A stretch of 64,000 bases of DNA from Pomacea canaliculata (lineage: Eukaryota > Mollusca > Gastropoda > Architaenioglossa > Ampullariidae), in NCBI RefSeq assembly GCF_003073045.1, contig NC_037592.1:3833924-3897923 (forward strand). The letters run 5' to 3'. The translations under genes and the position numbers were made by a program. Below the pieces are notes generated by a model, which was given only the letters and a program-made list of their open reading frames with translations, was not told where the DNA came from and made no database searches. Every line of letters starts with the position of its first letter. Positions within the stretch are counted from its first letter, which is position 1. This document shows, in pieces, positions 1-12,300 of this stretch.

Positions 1-269
1 TGTGAAAGTATATGTTAATATTCTGACCATCTTATTACCTTTTTAATATTTCCCTTTATTCTAAAAATATTTCTTTAATAATAATCATCATTTCTTTTAA
101 ATGATTCTTTAATATTCACTTATTCTGGGATTTTTTTTCGTTTTAGCTTATACTTATTTTTAAATTTGACTGTTTTAGAATGATAAAAGGTCATTTTTTG
201 TAATGCAAATATTTTTTCATGAAGTCTCTCCAAATGTTTATGCTTTATTGATCTATTTATTTATTTCAG

Positions 270-409
270 GTCAGACGACAGTGCTGCCCCCTATCAAGGT
301 CGGCTCCGATCCCAATAAAAATAATCGAGAAAAAATCTCATGGCGCACAGAACCAGTGAACAAGAGCATTGGTTGGGGTGGTGGCAAAAAGCGAACAACA
401 AATAACTAA
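270..409 (+). CDS. Terminal coding exon of an unidentified gene (5' part outside the window)
   Basis: A strong acceptor (a T-rich tract ending TTATTTCAG at 269) opens an exon read in phase 1. It codes 46 residues containing VLPPIKVGSDPN, then ISWRTEPVNKSIGWGGGKKR, and stops at TAA 407-409. The end is basic and glycine-rich with no membrane segment. An AATAAA follows 128 nt downstream, as expected for a 3' UTR. The surrounding DNA is AT-rich, whereas this stretch has the balanced composition of the coding exons elsewhere in the window. I do not recognise the protein. The gene would run convergently towards the SEC14-spectrin gene on the other strand. The alternative is a chance ORF; the acceptor, the composition and the poly(A) signal together argue against that. 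Confidence 0.5.
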
Positions 410-536
410 CTTGATTTTGCCATAATTTTGTGTGCTCGTGGCTAGAAATAAGATTAGAAAATGTTTGCCACCGATACATCAGATTAGAATCGTGTCTGCA
501 CTGTAGCAATAGATGAAACATTCCATCTTAAAAACG

Positions 537-542
537 AATAAA
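537..542 (+). promoter_or_regulatory. Poly(A) signal AATAAA for the gene ending at 409
   Basis: AATAAA lies 128 nt after the stop codon of the terminal exon at 270-409, a normal distance for an animal 3' UTR. Further AATAAA copies near 1690 and 1719 could serve a longer 3' UTR. Confidence 0.35.
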
Positions 543-1344
543 ATATACTCAGTAACCCATAGCGAACTGACAGTATTTTATCTGTTACTTCACAGATCTT
601 TGCATGATGCATGTAAACAAAGTGTGTTGCAGAAATCACATGTACTGTGCCTGAGAAAGATAGTGTTGGTGGAATGAAAAAGAAACACGATATAGTGCTT
701 TTATCACTATTCGTTAGTGCATGTTTATGTTTTAACATGCATGTCCTTTTATGTGACATTTGGAGTTCCTGCCTCTCTTGTTTGCCAATTCAAATTTTTT
801 GAAAATCAAATTAAGATCTGCTTTGGTGCTAATGATGGGCTAGTCATGAGGATAAAGTCATATAGAAAATGCTGCACTGGCCATCACACAAAGCTCCAAA
901 AAGAGTGTTTTCAGTTTGTTGCAGAATCAAATCAAGTAAAATGTAAACATTTTGTCTGTTGTTTGGAAGTCTATGATGTAAAACAAAACTCTGCAATGCT
1001 GTATTTCCTTTGTACATTTTCTGTCATCATAAGTAAGCCTCTGATCTTCTGAGTACAAATGGCTCAGGTGCGCAGGAACATTAGTATTATCCATAAATGT
1101 CTTGATTAAAATTCATGTGTTGGTTAAAGTGTCACAGTATATTTATATACACAAAGAGAAATAGCAAAATAAATGCAGGCACAACGTTTGTCCCTTGAGT
1201 CAGATGCTGTTATTGAAAATGTCTTGTGTGATGATAAAAATAAAAGTTTCTTATAGTAATTTGCAATGCATTAATTTGTTTTCATTCTTCTTGTTAACAG
1301 CAGAACTGTCACTTAGTAGTCTTCATGCAAAGAGCACGTCTGGA

Positions 1345-1398
1345 GGCATTTTAAAAAATGAAGGCATTTTAAAAAAAATGAAGGGTTTTTAAAATGAA
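1345..1398. repeat. Small degenerate tandem repeat, three units
   Basis: Three adjacent units of 16 to 20 nt follow the pattern GG-CATTTT-A(n)-TGAA, differing mainly in the length of the A run. It lies in otherwise featureless AT-rich DNA between two convergent genes (410-1803), where I see no other coding signal. Confidence 0.5.
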
Positions 1399-1803
1399 TT
1401 GCTTATATTCACTGCAGTGCAAATGAACACTTCTTTATGTCAATGTGGATGAGCACCATTCAGCCTACATCATTTCAGAAAAAGTCTGGTCCAGAAAAAC
1501 TCTGACCTGAAAAAGAAAAAAAAAATCACAGTAACCTGCTAGAAACTATCTATTCCAGTATAGATAAAGAGCCTAATGGCCATAGTGAAGTGTAAGTGGT
1601 CCACAGCCCAATCCTCTCCTTTCACCCCATTTTACATGCCTTGATAAACCAGGTAGTCAATGTAAGTAGGTGTTAAAATACTAACAGCAATAAAAAAAAG
1701 TGCTTGTTCTTTGAAGAAATAAAACTCAGGGGAAAATATACTTATAAATAAATTAAAATATAAATATTATCTTTTTAAATATCTTTTAACAATTGTAAAT
1801 TTG

Positions 1804-4800
1804 TCAGGGAAATAAGCACTGACCTCTCTTCCTGCCTTCTGACCAATGGTCAGACATATTACTGACATCTGCATCCCAGTCCAGCTCAGCTTTCAAATCC
1901 CCTGACCTCATGAGGTCAAAGGTGTGATGCATCCACTGGCTGGCAGATTCTTCACCATCAGGATCAAAATCTTGGGATGTCAGGATCTGTGGAGGGACAC
2001 TGCTGTCCTCACTGCTTTCAGTCCCTGAACTTTCTGAGTCTTTAGTGTCAAGTGGTACTTCTGGATTCTGGTTGGTGTAAGTTTCTTGGTCAAAACTTTG
2101 CTGTCTTCTGACAAGTTTCTCTTCTGTAGCCTGTGAAAATGAGGGAAATGCATGTGCCAGACTGCTGATACTGATTGTTCGCCTGCAACTATTTTACTAC
2201 ATACTTGCATACTCATGAGTATTTGGACACTGAATGTACAGCAGCATTGAATTCAAACATTCAAATTGCACCATCATTTAGAATAATATGCTACATACAA
2301 AGGTTTGTTGACATTACCTTCAGTATCTGATGAGATCTCTTCAGGCTTGACTCGAGTTCATTTTGGCTCATATATTCCATGTCTGCTTCATCAGATAATC
2401 TGTGAAATCATTGTCTCGGTTAAAAAATTGAGCAAAGATTAGAAAAGAATCATATTATCTGATACTGTGCTGTTAAAGTGAACATCTAAAGGCTATGTTT
2501 TGGACTTAGGTCATGCACAGAAGGTAACCCTTTCTTATCACATTCTACAGAAAACAGGGATAACAAGGTATATTCCGATATAACAGGATCCTTGAACAGA
2601 AAGTTTTAGAAAAACGTAATCTTCAGAGCTCATTTTCTTGCCCAATCACAGAGGAAAAGTTATTTTTTGAAAGAGCTTTAAAACAAAATCCCTGATGAGA
2701 GTTAACAAACCTGATGAGAAGAGAATCTGCTGAGGCATTGTAGGATTGTTCACTGAAAGTTTCCAGTCTTCGAGTCTTCGCATGCTCAGGGTCTTGATCT
2801 CTGAGCTTGGAGGCTGCTGGGTGGATGTCATCGCTGCTGCTGTGGCTTGACTGGGCAAAGCTGACAGCAGCGTCAATGTTAAACCCAATGTTCGTAAGCG
2901 AGGTACTTGGCTGCAAGAAGGACGGGGCAATGAAGTCCCTTGCCTGCTGGTGGCCTTTGCTGGGAAGATCTGGGGCGTCAACAACAATGTTCTGACGCCA
3001 TCGTGAGGGGCTCTTCTGGGTTCCCAATCTCACTGGCGAGGGCTTAGGAAGAGACGATTTGGCAACGTCCAAAAGGTCGCCGTGTGATCCGAAGTATTTC
3101 CTTCTCGATGGCCTTATGTCATCTTCTAGCCATGGAAGTAATGTCGAACCATCCCCCAAAGGCCTCTGAAAAGTCATTTTTGCACTGTGACCTTGACCTG
3201 AACGCGCCAAATCCAAGATGTCATCTTGGGATTTCCGTCGAAGCTCAGGAGAAGGTATCTGCCGGAACTGGTAGCTAGGTGCCAGAGCAGGGTCATAGGA
3301 AAACCTTTTGGCCTTCATTCCGGACGTCATGAAAACCCCTTCGTCGGAGGTGTTATGGCCAGTGTGGATGCTGTCCTCATCAGCTATGTCCAAGTCCATA
3401 AGTGACCGAGCCAGCCGTTGGCGTAGCTTGGCCACCGCACTGGCTGGTCTCTCACCAAGCGGGAGTTTCTCTGGTTCAGCCAGTCTCCTAGTCTTAATGG
3501 TGGCTTCACTCTTCTGCCTGTACTTCTGTCCTCCTGCAGCATCATCGCTGAGAGGAGATGGGTCCCCGTGGCCTCTTCCCACCCATAGTGAACGCTCGTC
3601 GTCTCGGCCAGCCCTGTAACTGAGAAGACGACCATCCTTCTGTCTCGGCCGGCCCACAACCTGCGACCGGAAGCTGGTATCGGCGTTTCGAGCTCGGCGG
3701 AAGTCACGAAGCGTCACTGCGCGCTTCTCTGGCTGTCGGAAGGAGGAGGTGGCCAGGAGGTGGGATACACACTGCAGCTTGACCTCCCCAGGCAAACTGC
3801 TGCTGGACACGGCCTTAATTTTCTCCACGATTGTGTCGCAAGGGTCTTCAACATCCAGCACCTCGATGCCGGACTCCGAGCCCGTGGGGTTTCCTTCCAA
3901 GTCGTGCAACAGGAAGTCTTCGTTGCTGCTGTCAATTTTGTTCTTGTAGTTCAGTGCACGTCCTCTCTTCTCTGTCGTCCCCGATGGTGAGAAAGTGAGC
4001 CGGACAAACCTCTCCTGCTCTCGGACACCTTCCAAAACTTTTGCTTGACCTCTGACCCTCTTCTTGTTGACCTGCTCTTGTGCATCCCGAGCTAAATGTT
4101 CTCCGTTACTGTTGCTGATTCTGGAAGTAGGAGGAATGGTTTTCAAATTTACTTGAGGCTGTTGTAAGGGCTCGCAAGTACTCTTCTTCACCGCCTTGTT
4201 AGGGTTAACCTCCTTCGCGTTCTTTTCTTCATCAGCGGAGGAACCGTACAGGTGGAAAGTCACTGGTGGGCTTCTTTGTCCTGCAAAGAAATCCATGTCT
4301 CCGGTGTCCGTGCTGGAAAAACTTCCAGATCTCTTCAGGTGGAGGAAAATCGAAGGGCCACGGTCGGAAGCAAGTTGTGATGTCACAGCCTCTTGAGCCC
4401 TGTGTTCGCGTGTTGGTTTTGTCTCCTTTGTGGAAGAGATGCTGCCCATGGTATTGCCATGCAATTCTGACTTCCACGAAAATGCTGCTTCCAACAGTTT
4501 TATCGGCCACCGTCGACCGAACAAGAGCCGCTGTAGCAATCGGAGTCTAAAAAATAAAATTGTTGACAGGTTTACATTGTGAATAAACATAGATTAGTCT
4601 TACGAAGAAATCCCACCGTCAGCTGATGACCCGTGCAGAAACAGACACGTGGGCAGATAGACAAACAGATCGGCAAAGACAAACTATGATAAATATATTG
4701 GATGGATTCACGGATTCAGTTAAACTTTATGTCACTGACATGTGTCCTCGTGTGTAGGTGCGTGCGTGCGCGTGTGTGTTTATGTGTGTGTGTTGGGGAT

Positions 4801-7800
4801 GAGGGGAGGAGAGAGTCACACACCTAAGTGCCAGTGAGCGAGCCTGCAGTCGGAGACGCCTGTCCACCTGTGGAGGGACCTCGGTGTCAAGCTTAGCAAT
4901 GTGCTGTTCCTGTGGGGGAGGGTGTCTGTGTAAAAAGCTCTCGACAGCCCCCTGCCATTCCAGCGGCATCTGCAAGATCTGGTTGCCGCCCACTTCTCTC
5001 AGTCGTTCCAGCAGGGCATCTGGAAGAAACTTCAGGACCTTCCTGTACCATTTTAGCGCCTACACCCAACAGATTAGGAACTTTGTATGTATTTAGCATG
5101 AACAGTACAAAGCATGACGACATTATTACATACAATATTTTGGATGAACCGTGTTATCTACAACCGTTTAAAAGCATGAATGATACAATCTAAGATTGCG
5201 TGCACGCAAGATTCGTAGGTCAACCAGTGGTTATACCTCATTGTTGTACTACCTTTGTATCGTCCCTAGACGACCTCAACACATAAATAAATTATTTTTT
5301 GGTTGAATTATAGAAACAAACGAAAACCTCAAAGCATACTGTGGAAAACAAGAGTTCACATGATCCTGTCTCTATGACGACCGCTTATCAGTTGCGCCTG
5401 AGGACAAAGGTAGAACTCACCTTCTCCAGCAAAAGGTGGAAGATGTGAACTGCAACGTAGACGTCCTGAAAGCCTTGCAGGTGCTGTGTGAAAGGTTGCA
5501 GAGTAACCGTCAGCCGCTGAGTGAATGTCACTGACGTCACAAGCGGGTCGGGGGAGCGCGCCTTCAATCTCTGCATATCCTCCAGGATCTCAGTGGCCTG
5601 GCCAAGAAGTTCCTGAACAGAGAGACATGCGCAATAAAAGAGACGGGGAAAGTCGTGTGAGGTCAGGAGGTCGCATACGATACAGGTTTGGGTATTTGTG
5701 GCTGCCTTCTCACAGAAAACAGTTATACTCAACCGAGTATTGCAAAGAGTGCACTGGCAGCTACTCAAGACAGGGCTGAGATGGGCTTTGTCAGCAGCCG
5801 TGTCTATGAATGTGCTCCCACCCGACACCCACACCCCCAACGACCGGTACCAGTCAATGAACAATGAATAAAAAAGGGATACGATGTTCAGCTTTACTGG
5901 CCAACAGATACAGAGGACATCTCTGACAGTCTGCATTTATTACCCTTGGGTGACAGTAAACTCTCGGTGTGTTGAAACCATGCTTCAGATGTTTTCACGG
6001 GCCCATTGCTACTATGCAGTGCGTAAGCCGCGAATAATTTGCTCGCAAGCAACGGGAGATTTATGAAATTCCCTCCCTTGCACCAGTAGATGATTTCGGA
6101 CACACTTGTTCAAAAACACAAGAACTGGGCTCCAGATTTATTCTAGGGATGCTGTTTGGACAACATTTTAAATTTCGTATTTTAGTTTTAACCGAGATGT
6201 AGCTTTAAAGCTGTTTTAGTGGGTCAGCGCTCAGAGTATAACCTCAATGTTGTAATATAGTGCTATACAATTTATTAATACTGTTCTTGGTGTTAGTGTG
6301 TGTGTGTGAGAGAGAGCTTTAGGCTCAAAGAAAATAGTTAAGTGTATATGCTAATCTTACCTTTGTCATAAAAATGTCTGTAATGTAAACACACACGTCT
6401 CACCTTTGCTGGCTCATACAAGGAGGTAGTGAAGTGTGTCCGGTACAACTCCGCCTGGCTCAAAGTGTTTGCCACACATGGATGCTCCTTCAAGAGGGGT
6501 TCAAAGTGCGTCTTAATCTTTTTTTCAATCTGCAAGATAAGCGATATTTTCTTTAACCCTCGTTTGCATCTGACTCCAATTCTAACAATTATGTCTTATA
6601 GAGGTTTACCTGCCATTATCTTGCCAGAGAAATATGGGAATGAAGAAGGATAACCAACAAATATCATAAAAATTAATTTCAAAATAATTATTATTAAAAT
6701 AATGAAATATTAAAAATTTTAAACCAAGGAAAAAATTTCGTGGGTTATAGAAAAGAAAATAGTAAATGAAGGTCTGTTGCGTGTGTTAACCTCCACGGAT
6801 CTTTCTCTGTGTTTCTGTATCTGGAGAAGGACAGTAAGGCTGTCTTCGATCCCCGCCATGTCTCCTCCAGTTGCCAGCGCTGGGAGTCCAGTTGCTGGAA
6901 CAGCTGCCTTACGGAGGACGTTGCCTGCGTCACGTGATCTGCGTGCACCTGACTTAGCCAATCGGCGTGCGTGTTGGCGTCGTGGTCCAGCAGCAGCAAA
7001 GTCTGCTTGCACCCGTCCAGAGTTTCTTGGAAATGGGCCTCACTGTAAAGTGACAATGACAGGACTGGCGAATGAACCATAAACCATCGTCTGTAACAGG
7101 GTCTGCCTCTCGATCGCTCGTTCCTTGTATCTCAGCCTTCTTATTTATTTTATTTAATTTGTTATTCAATAAGTGTATATTGGTAAATACAACACTATCC
7201 AACTTCGCCATAGTCAAATGATGGTGTGTCTGTGCGAGTGTAGGTACACAGGTATGGCCGGATTAGTGTGGATGATGCTGAATATCATATAATTAAGATA
7301 CCAGGATCAAACGAAGATTTAAATTATTTCCTAATGAGATGAAAGTACTGTGATGGACGCATGCGTGATTCCGGAGAACTGCTCACCTCACGGTCAAATG
7401 ATACTTGTCGGAGAGTTCCCCCATCAGAGTCTGGATGTCGGCAGCGCTCTGCCCACTCACTTCATATTCTTGAAGGAGCTCCACCCGGTCTCTGATGGCA
7501 GGAAGTCGTCGAATCGCGTTCTCTGCTTCTCGGATACAGGGAGTGACCGTCTGCAATTATTTACTCGGTATGAAATTACAAGCAATATCGACAGACATAA
7601 CTGCTATGATTGCTTGATATCAATCCCACTAATAATGTAATTTGATTCCCCTCTTATAAGTTAATGAAAGGACATTTTGCGTTGGTGTATACTGCTATAA
7701 ATGTTTGACCTTTTTATTCTGGAAATTAAAAGCGGACCTGATGAAATCGCACCCATGCTGCATGATCGTAGATTAGTGTGCCTCCGAACTCCGGCGTTAG

Positions 7801-9316
7801 CTCGCTGACATCGATTTGGCTAAACAGGTCCTGGTGAGTTTTCAATAATACTACCTGAAAACACATAAATAGGGACATTTTCATTCTCTTTTAACGCACA
7901 CAACAAAAAGGGCCGTCCAGACAGTCGAACACATTTTACTACTTCTATATTGATTACACTTCTTTACAGCATTGATTACATTTCTATTACAGCCAACTGT
8001 ACCTCTAATCAGAGCCGGCGTTAGGAATACGCGGGGCCCCGCGGGGCCTTTAGTGTAGGCTATATACCGTACCACAAAATCTCCTTTCGAGGGACCCCTA
8101 AAGGCGTGGGCCTGGGGCGGTTGCCCTGCTTGCCCCTCCCCCTCCCATCCCGTCCAGCGCCGGCTCTGTTCTAATCGAGAAAGAAAGACAGAATAACAGT
8201 AGGAGTGAATAATGCAGGATTGGGGTGATGGTATCTCACAAGCAACAAGAAGCTTGTATCCCCAAAGAACCGAGGTAACATCTGTGCATATTATTTTGAA
8301 CCTTATCTTCCCACGATCCATATCACTCCTTTATGTTGTTTTTGTAATGCTAGTCATTCAGTATTTCGTTTTTTCGTGATTTAAAAAAAAAACTTTGCTC
8401 GTATTGACAACTTTCCAGTGAGCTCGCATAAAATACTATTTTAGTACCCCGTTGAAAGAAAACGCCCTCTCTGTAAAACTACCACACAAACAAACAAACA
8501 AACAAACAAACAAACAAACAAACAAACAAACAAACAAACAAACAAATATTAGTAACCTTACGTAACCTTGAAAAGAGGAATCTTGGGATGTTTTTTGCTT
8601 GGTTTCAAACCCAGCAGCTTTTTAAGCTGTCTCGACCTCGACTTGGCGTAAGGCTTCATACAGTAGAAGGCGGTTATTGTACCACGTGACTGGAGCTGCA
8701 GTAAAAGACAGAGTAAGGAGCAAGCTGCTCAAAGCTACTACCGTGCGAAAAAAGCATCTGCTTGCTAGAGAACACGGTCGCAAGCAAAGAGACAGACGTT
8801 ATATGGTGATGGAATATATGGCTAATAAATATATATGTATTATGATGCTCGATTCTTACAAGTGAATTAAGCATGCTCTTACACATGCTCTTACTTAAAG
8901 GATAGACACTGACGCTCTGAATCAAGTCCTATTAAAATTTCAGGTTGCGAAAGAATCACTTACAGTCATTTCTTTTCTCGGTGATAAAGGGGCGAAGGCT
9001 TTTTCGATGTAAAAACAAGGACTGACCCATTTCTTTTACAACAGGACCGACCTGACTATATATGCTGTGTTAGGGAGGGTGAATGAATGTGCGAGAATGA
9101 ACCCACCTCCAGTTTTTCTGCCGCCTCTACGATAACACTTATTGTGGCTCTAGACGCCTGCTGCAGGTTGGCCAGTAAAGAGAACTTGCTGGCCTTCTGG
9201 ATGCACGTGATCCACTGAAGGTAATGACGTAGTACACCAAGGAGTCGCTCGGCGCTCCATGTGATCAGGCGCTCGTGCGCGGTCTCCGGGAATGTTATGA
9301 TCGGGGTCTGTGCCAT
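1804..9316 (-). CDS. SEC14/CRAL-TRIO and spectrin-repeat protein with a long disordered C-terminus
   Basis: Exons, 5' to 3': 9316-9107, 8695-8567, 7854-7738, 7550-7387, 7042-6791, 6529-6404, 5612-5421, 5059-4824, 4546-2711, 2399-2318, 2130-1804, about 1,220 residues. All junctions are GT-AG. Residues 1-152 form a SEC14-like lipid-binding domain: PIITFP near the start and ELTPEFGGTLIYDHAAW at its end match the domain of SESTD1, Trio/Kalirin and MCF2-type proteins. Residues about 153-475 read as helical spectrin repeats. The 612-residue exon is Ser/Arg/Asp-rich and disordered. No RhoGEF (DH-PH) domain is seen, so it is closest in plan to SESTD1, a phospholipid-binding scaffold, but with a very different tail. 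The last exon has an acidic, Ser-rich stretch and then a Trp/Asp motif; I end it at TGA 1806-1804, although a donor (GTCAGT) at 1823 would allow another exon. An acceptor just upstream of ATG 9316 means an earlier exon is possible. Exon 5 needs a one-base shift to keep frame with exon 6. Confidence 0.8.
8010..8168. mobile_element. Short hAT-type MITE in an intron of the SEC14-spectrin gene
   Basis: A 159-bp GC-rich element has perfect 11-bp terminal inverted repeats (CAGAGCCGGCG at both ends, inverted) and a GGGGCCCCGC palindrome inside. The flanks share TCTAATC, consistent with an 8-bp hAT target duplication that has suffered a small change. It has no coding capacity. CAG...CTG ends rich in GGGGCC are common in hAT elements. 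Confidence 0.65.
8486..8546. repeat. (ACAA)n microsatellite
   Basis: About 15 perfect copies of a four-base unit lie in an intron of the SEC14-spectrin gene, 20 bp from the donor of its second exon. There is no sign of function beyond a simple repeat. Confidence 0.9.
8901..8953. repeat. Dispersed 53-bp repeat, copy 1
   Basis: The stretch from GATAGACA to GGTTGCGAAAGA matches 18276-18328 with about five substitutions and no gaps, in the same orientation. Both copies are noncoding. Copy 1 follows TTACTTAAAG directly; in copy 2 the related TTATTTAAAG lies 25 bp further away. It is probably a fragment of a transposable element; the family is not recognised. Confidence 0.55.
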
Positions 9317-12300
9317 GTCTACCCCTCCTGTTGTCAGACAACAATGATCATCGCTGTATTGTCATCGATTCCTCAATCGATACAACCAGCAAATCAATCA
9401 GCCAACTGACTAACCAACCGGTCAACCAACCTGTACTTACTGACCAACCAACCAACCAACCAACCAACCAACCAACCAACCAACCGTAAGCAGTCTTGTG
9501 GCTGGAAACTTAACTAACAGACGCGAAAACGAAGCCTTATCAGACATATGTTGTTGACATTGAGGGTCATTGCTACCACAACAATGTTTAAAAAGGCACT
9601 TATCATCTCTCTCTCACACACACGCACACACAAATGCTTGCATATGCACAAATGGGTGTACACGCATGACCATACACACAAACACATGTGCTCACACACA
9701 TCTCACACATCTGTTATGAGGGAAAAGAAGTGGAGGGGAGACAAGGGAGTGAGTGAGAGAAAACTGTCAGGATGGCACAGCAGGCAAACAGTCAAACAAT
9801 AGCGGAGATAGCGGCAAGTAAGAGATACCAACTACAGAGAAGAAGACGGGTAAACAGCTGTCTGTTATGAAAGCCATCAATATTAATAAACCGTATCGCC
9901 TGTCAACAGAACTCACCTGTCAGCACAACTACACCTGTTGACAAAACTTCTTCTGCGAGGTTCAAAGAATATGACGTGCGTGTGGCCATCTAAAGAAGAC
10001 AGTCATTTGCCGCAGATAAACACTTGCTCATATGTTAGTAGCTTGTTTCTTTAACATTACATCATAGTCGCACACTCGTCTATCATCCTAATTCCCTGTA
10101 AAACTCTCTACAGCCACAAAAGTATTAATGATTCGTATAACCTATTTAGGTTCATGACAAGCTTTCTTGCTAGCCAAAGAACTGCGAATAAGCATGGTGC
10201 TTTAAACTAAAATTCCTCACACTTTGATACTGATAATCTGAGTTAAAATTCATTAACGACTGTTGTTGTTTGTAAGGTCCTGTCATTTCCACCTAAGTTG
10301 GCACTTAGCACACTTTATTCATTTTGTTCATCACGATGCTGAGCTTAAAACCTTAATGAAGGTGAATGAAGTCTTTTAGACTTGGACATTGTACACTAAT
10401 CACCCGAAACGGTAAATATATTATAATTTAACATGATTTAAATATACTCGTGTATGCAGCTGCGCCTTACAATTGTAGTAGACACAGTAATCATTAAATG
10501 TAGTTCTTGAATCTAAAGCGGGTGGAAAATATAACAAGGAAAATGGTCTGAAGTGCAGGAAGCGTGAACTGCTACATGAAGTGTGGTGAAGAAAGAGAGA
10601 GAGAGGGAATATTTTATATTTATTGCCGCTCTCTCTACATAATGACGTATACGTATCCATATATATTTATTAACTAAACAACGCCCACAACAGATTTTTT
10701 TTTAACTCTTGAGAGAAGATTTGTACTCACATCGGTACCGTTCTCCACAAGCAAGTATTCCACTGACGTTCACATATGCACGTGTGCAAACTCGATCATG
10801 CCATCAGCATCTCGTCGTGCCTGTCACCATGCACTTTTTCAGCTTTTTGCTATGTCTGAATGAATCACCCGATCAGTACTCTGAGTTGGCGTACATCCGT
10901 CGCCCTTGCATCTTCTGCCGGGCTCCTTAGCGTTTGTGTGCGCCAAGCCGATGTCGTCTGCTCAGAGAAGCCATCATCAAGACCAACTAGTTCCTGCAAG
11001 TTTTTATGGCAGATGGTTTGCGGTCACTATGAAGCTTTCAAACACCTGATGCATGAAATGACCTTCCCTCTCCCCTCGACACACGTGAGGTGAAGTTTCG
11101 TAACTACGTCGCTGACATGAGTGTGATCAGTTTAATGCTGTCCAAAATTTAAAATGGCGCCCATGATAGGTCCTGTGCACAATTTATCAATATTGTAGCA
11201 AATAGAAATAAATATATAAAAAAACATACTTTTTGCGGCTGTTTAAGCACTTCTTTCCACCGGAACGGGAACGCACTTGAGGTCGAAGTGGCGGGAGGCG
11301 AGCGCGCACAGCCCACACACACCACGTCACCAACGCCAGGTGTTGTGCTATTGATTGTCGCGATAGTGTCTCGTTCTTTCCAATGAACCAATTAGTGCCT
11401 TCACCAAAGGCCGTGCATGTGCAAACTCATTGTTATGAGAAGGTGTAGATATTTCTCTTCACCTCTTCCCCGACCCTCTTATCGTGGTTTTCGTCCTCTT
11501 GAGCTCACGCGCAGCCAGCTGGTCGATCGCGCGGTTGATCGAAGGGGTGTGTATGTGTGGATGGATGGTGATCTTTATACGTCGTGCCTTTTTCTTTGTG
11601 TGTGTGTGTCCTCACTGTCTGACTGGGATTAAGTTAAATCTTTAAGTACTTCACAGACACGTGACTGCTACAATAAAATTGTTATGACCACAATTTGTTC
11701 ACCATCTACTGTGCGGACTGTAGATAACAGCTGTCTGATGAAAAAATGAGATCATATAGTCACTTCGGATACTGAGAATTCTCCCTCCACCCCGCCCCCC
11801 CCCCAAAAAAAAAAAATTGATTAAAGTGAAAAATATTTTTTAACGAACTCTGACTAATGGGAAGAAGTGATAATGTGATAGGTGGAGAAAACCTGCTAAT
11901 CCTTCGACATTGGTATTGGTTCACACTGAAATGGGACTACAGTTTTTCAAAGGGGACACAAACATTTTACGACTGCATTAGAAAAATAAACACTTTATGC
12001 CTCTTTCTCATATAGTTCTCTGGTATGAATTCTCCGCTTAACAAATCTTTTAATTTAATAAAAACTTCTTACTTATCCATGTACACCATTAACATGAGAT
12101 AATGATGATTACGAGGAGGCGGCACACTTTTATACTGCACTTCCTCGCGAGTTCACTGTGCTCGACAAAAAGATCCAAACACAAACGAACTAGAATTAAA
12201 CACAAAGACGGCAACAGCCCAGATTTAAAGCAACAATATTCATTATGCAGTGACCAGGTGCTAGATAAATGCGCAATTGTTCTGACAAACCCCAGACGTG

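Noticed and set aside
2807-4550. Several plus-strand ORFs across the big SEC14-spectrin exon
   Set aside because: They are antisense shadows of the 612-residue coding exon.
11230-11391. Possible upstream exon of the SEC14-spectrin gene on the minus strand
   Set aside because: It has an ATG and a GTATGT donor, but the coded residues match nothing and the phase join to 9335 is unverified.
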